Source: Datura wrightii (taxonomy: Eukaryota; Streptophyta; Magnoliopsida; Solanales; Solanaceae). Taken from it: a stretch of 64,000 bases of DNA. Made by a program: the position numbers and the translations under genes. This document shows positions 62,499-64,000 of the stretch, in pieces. The notes under the pieces are model-generated. The model saw only the letters and a list, made by a program, of their open reading frames with translations, was not told where the DNA came from and did not search any database. The number at the start of each line of letters is the position of its first letter. The stretch's first letter is position 1. Location of the stretch: assembly GCA_035772735.1 (NCBI GenBank), contig JASDFA010000010.1, forward strand, positions 180,113,501-180,177,500, in the 5' to 3' direction.

Positions 62499-64000
62499 CT
62501 ACCCATGTGCAATCTTCACAATATTGATCAAATTCATACAATGTTGAAATTTGATCGATGTCACTATCTTGGTCATCATATCTGCAGGATTTTCAGCTGT
62601 CTGGATCTTCTGAAATAGTATTTCACCTTCTTCCAGAATCTCCCTTACAAAGTGATATCGAACATCTATATGCTTCGTTCGTGCGTGATAGACTTGGTTC
62701 TTTGCTAAACAAATAGCACTCTGACTGTCACAATGCACCTTGACGTGCTTTTGACCAACTCCCAAATCCTTCAGCAACCCTTGAAGCCAAATAGCCTCCT
62801 TAACAGCTTCGGTAACAGCCATATACTCTGCCTCTGTAGTAGACAAAGCGACTGTTGACTGCAAAGTAGACTTCCAACTAACCGGTGCCTTTGTAAGTGT
62901 AAACACATAACCGGTAGTTGATCTTCGTTTGTCCAAATCACCGGCATAGTCGGAATCACAATATCCAACTACATATTGACCAATCTTGTTATCCTGCTCA
63001 AATAATAACCCAACATCCACGGTGTTCCGAATATACCGTAGAATCCATTTGACAGCTTGCCAATGTCCTTTACCAGGATCATGCATATACCTGCTCACAA
63101 CCCCAACTGCTTGTGAAATGTCAGGTCTTGTACACACCATAGCATACATCAAGCTACCAACAACATTTGCATAAGGAATTTTTGCCATATATTCTCGTTC
63201 AGCATCATTCTTCGGAGATAAATCAGCACTAAGTTTCATATAAGGAGCAAGTGGGTTACTCACAGATTTTGACTTGTCATTGATGCCAAAACGTTGCAGC
63301 ACCTTTCTCAGATATTGCTTCTGAGTTAGACGAAGTTGCCCCAATTGTCTGTCTCTATTTATCTCCATGCCGAGAATCTTCTTAGCTTCCCCTAAATCTT
63401 TCATCTCAAATTCTTGCTTTAGTTTAGCTTTCAGCTTGTCAATTTCTCCAGAATTCCTTGAAGCTATCAACATATCATCAACATAAAGAAGAAGATAGAT
63501 GAAAGATCCATCTTGTAGCTTGCGCAAATACACACAATGATCGTATTTGCTTCTTGTGTACATCTGCCCCAACATAAACTTGTCAAATCGCTTGTACCAC
63601 TGTCTTGGAGATTGCTTCAATCCGTACAATAATTTTTCAAGTTTGCATACCATATTTTCTTTCCCAGCAACCTTGAACCCTTCTGGCTGAGTCATATAGA
63701 TTTCCTCCTCCAAGTCTCCATGTAAAAATGCAGTTTTTACATCAAGTTGAACTAGTTCCAAATCCAGCTGAGCTACCAAGGCCAATAAGATTCTGATAGA
63801 GGAATGTTTCACTACTGGAGAAAAAACTTCATTATAGTCAATTCCTTCCATCTGAGCATAGCCTTTAGCTACCAATCTCGCCTTGTAGCGAATGCTTTTC
63901 TTGTCAGGAAATCCTTCTTTCTTTGTATATATCCATTTGCATCTTATAGCCTTCTTTCCCTTCGGTAGACTTGCTAGCTTCCAAGTCTGATTCTTATGAA
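62499..64000 (-). mobile_element. Ty1/Copia (Tnt1-like) pol, reverse transcriptase and RNase H, partial
   Basis: An uninterrupted frame runs from the right edge to a stop at 62499, so the 5' part of pol (and gag, protease, integrase) is outside. In order: the linker KAIRCKWIYTKK, RYKARLVAKGYAQ, the reverse transcriptase with DVKTAFLHGDLEEEIYM, QPEGF, CKLEKLLYGLKQSPRQWY and the catalytic YVDDM, then KYLRKVLQRFGI, and RNase H with GYCDSDYAGDLDKRRSTTGY, STTEAEYMAVTEA, DSQSAICLAKN and KHIDVRYHFVRE. This is the domain order of the Copia superfamily. No stop or frameshift is seen in about 500 codons, so the copy is young and possibly autonomous. It sits convergent to the P450 gene. Confidence 0.95.

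Overview
The window is plant nuclear DNA, most likely from a Solanaceae species. It is AT-rich and has long intergenic stretches. Genes have multiple GT-AG exons. It carries tRNA-derived SINEs of the TS type common in Solanaceae, Stowaway-like MITEs and a Tnt1/Copia-type retrotransposon. The cytochrome c1 relic resembles the potato protein as I remember it. Nothing points to a prokaryote, virus or organelle chromosome. All exon models were built by hand from ORFs, splice sites and family knowledge.

Layout. 1-320: 3' end of a LINE. 1479-1622 (-): one exon resembling the start of a BRAP2/BRIZ-type ubiquitin ligase. 5411-9489 (-): a complete seven-exon WD40 gene of the STRAP family. 9490-15120: TE-rich intergenic DNA with AT microsatellites, a GT-rich probable DNA transposon and a TS SINE. 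15121-30316 (+): a tandem pair of 13-exon BOR4-type borate exporters, 17209-20830 and 26468-30316. Each follows a copy of a duplicated upstream region, and a third copy of that region (21361-23820) has no gene after it. 30317-39670: gene-free, with SINE, LTR-like, inverted-repeat and minisatellite remnants. 39671-43802 (+): a secreted two-domain DUF642 cell-wall protein. 44390-46165 (-): a decayed, intron-bearing cytochrome c1 pseudogene. 46166-57680: gene-free. 57845-61642 (+): a CYP734A-type cytochrome P450, predicted to inactivate brassinosteroids. 62095-64000 (-): the 3' half and 3' LTR of a Copia element that runs off the window.

The genes do not form a pathway. They are a housekeeping WD40 protein, boron-tolerance transporters, a cell-wall protein and a hormone-catabolism enzyme. 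The most informative region is the boron-transporter pair. The second copy has a non-canonical GC splice donor at intron 1, with an alternative GT donor exactly 39 nt downstream that keeps the frame. Its last exon carries an in-frame 63-bp segment whose translation matches plastid RNA polymerase beta subunit (rpoB). Both copies have a short upstream ORF just before the main start. I found no evidence of a wholly new multi-gene system.
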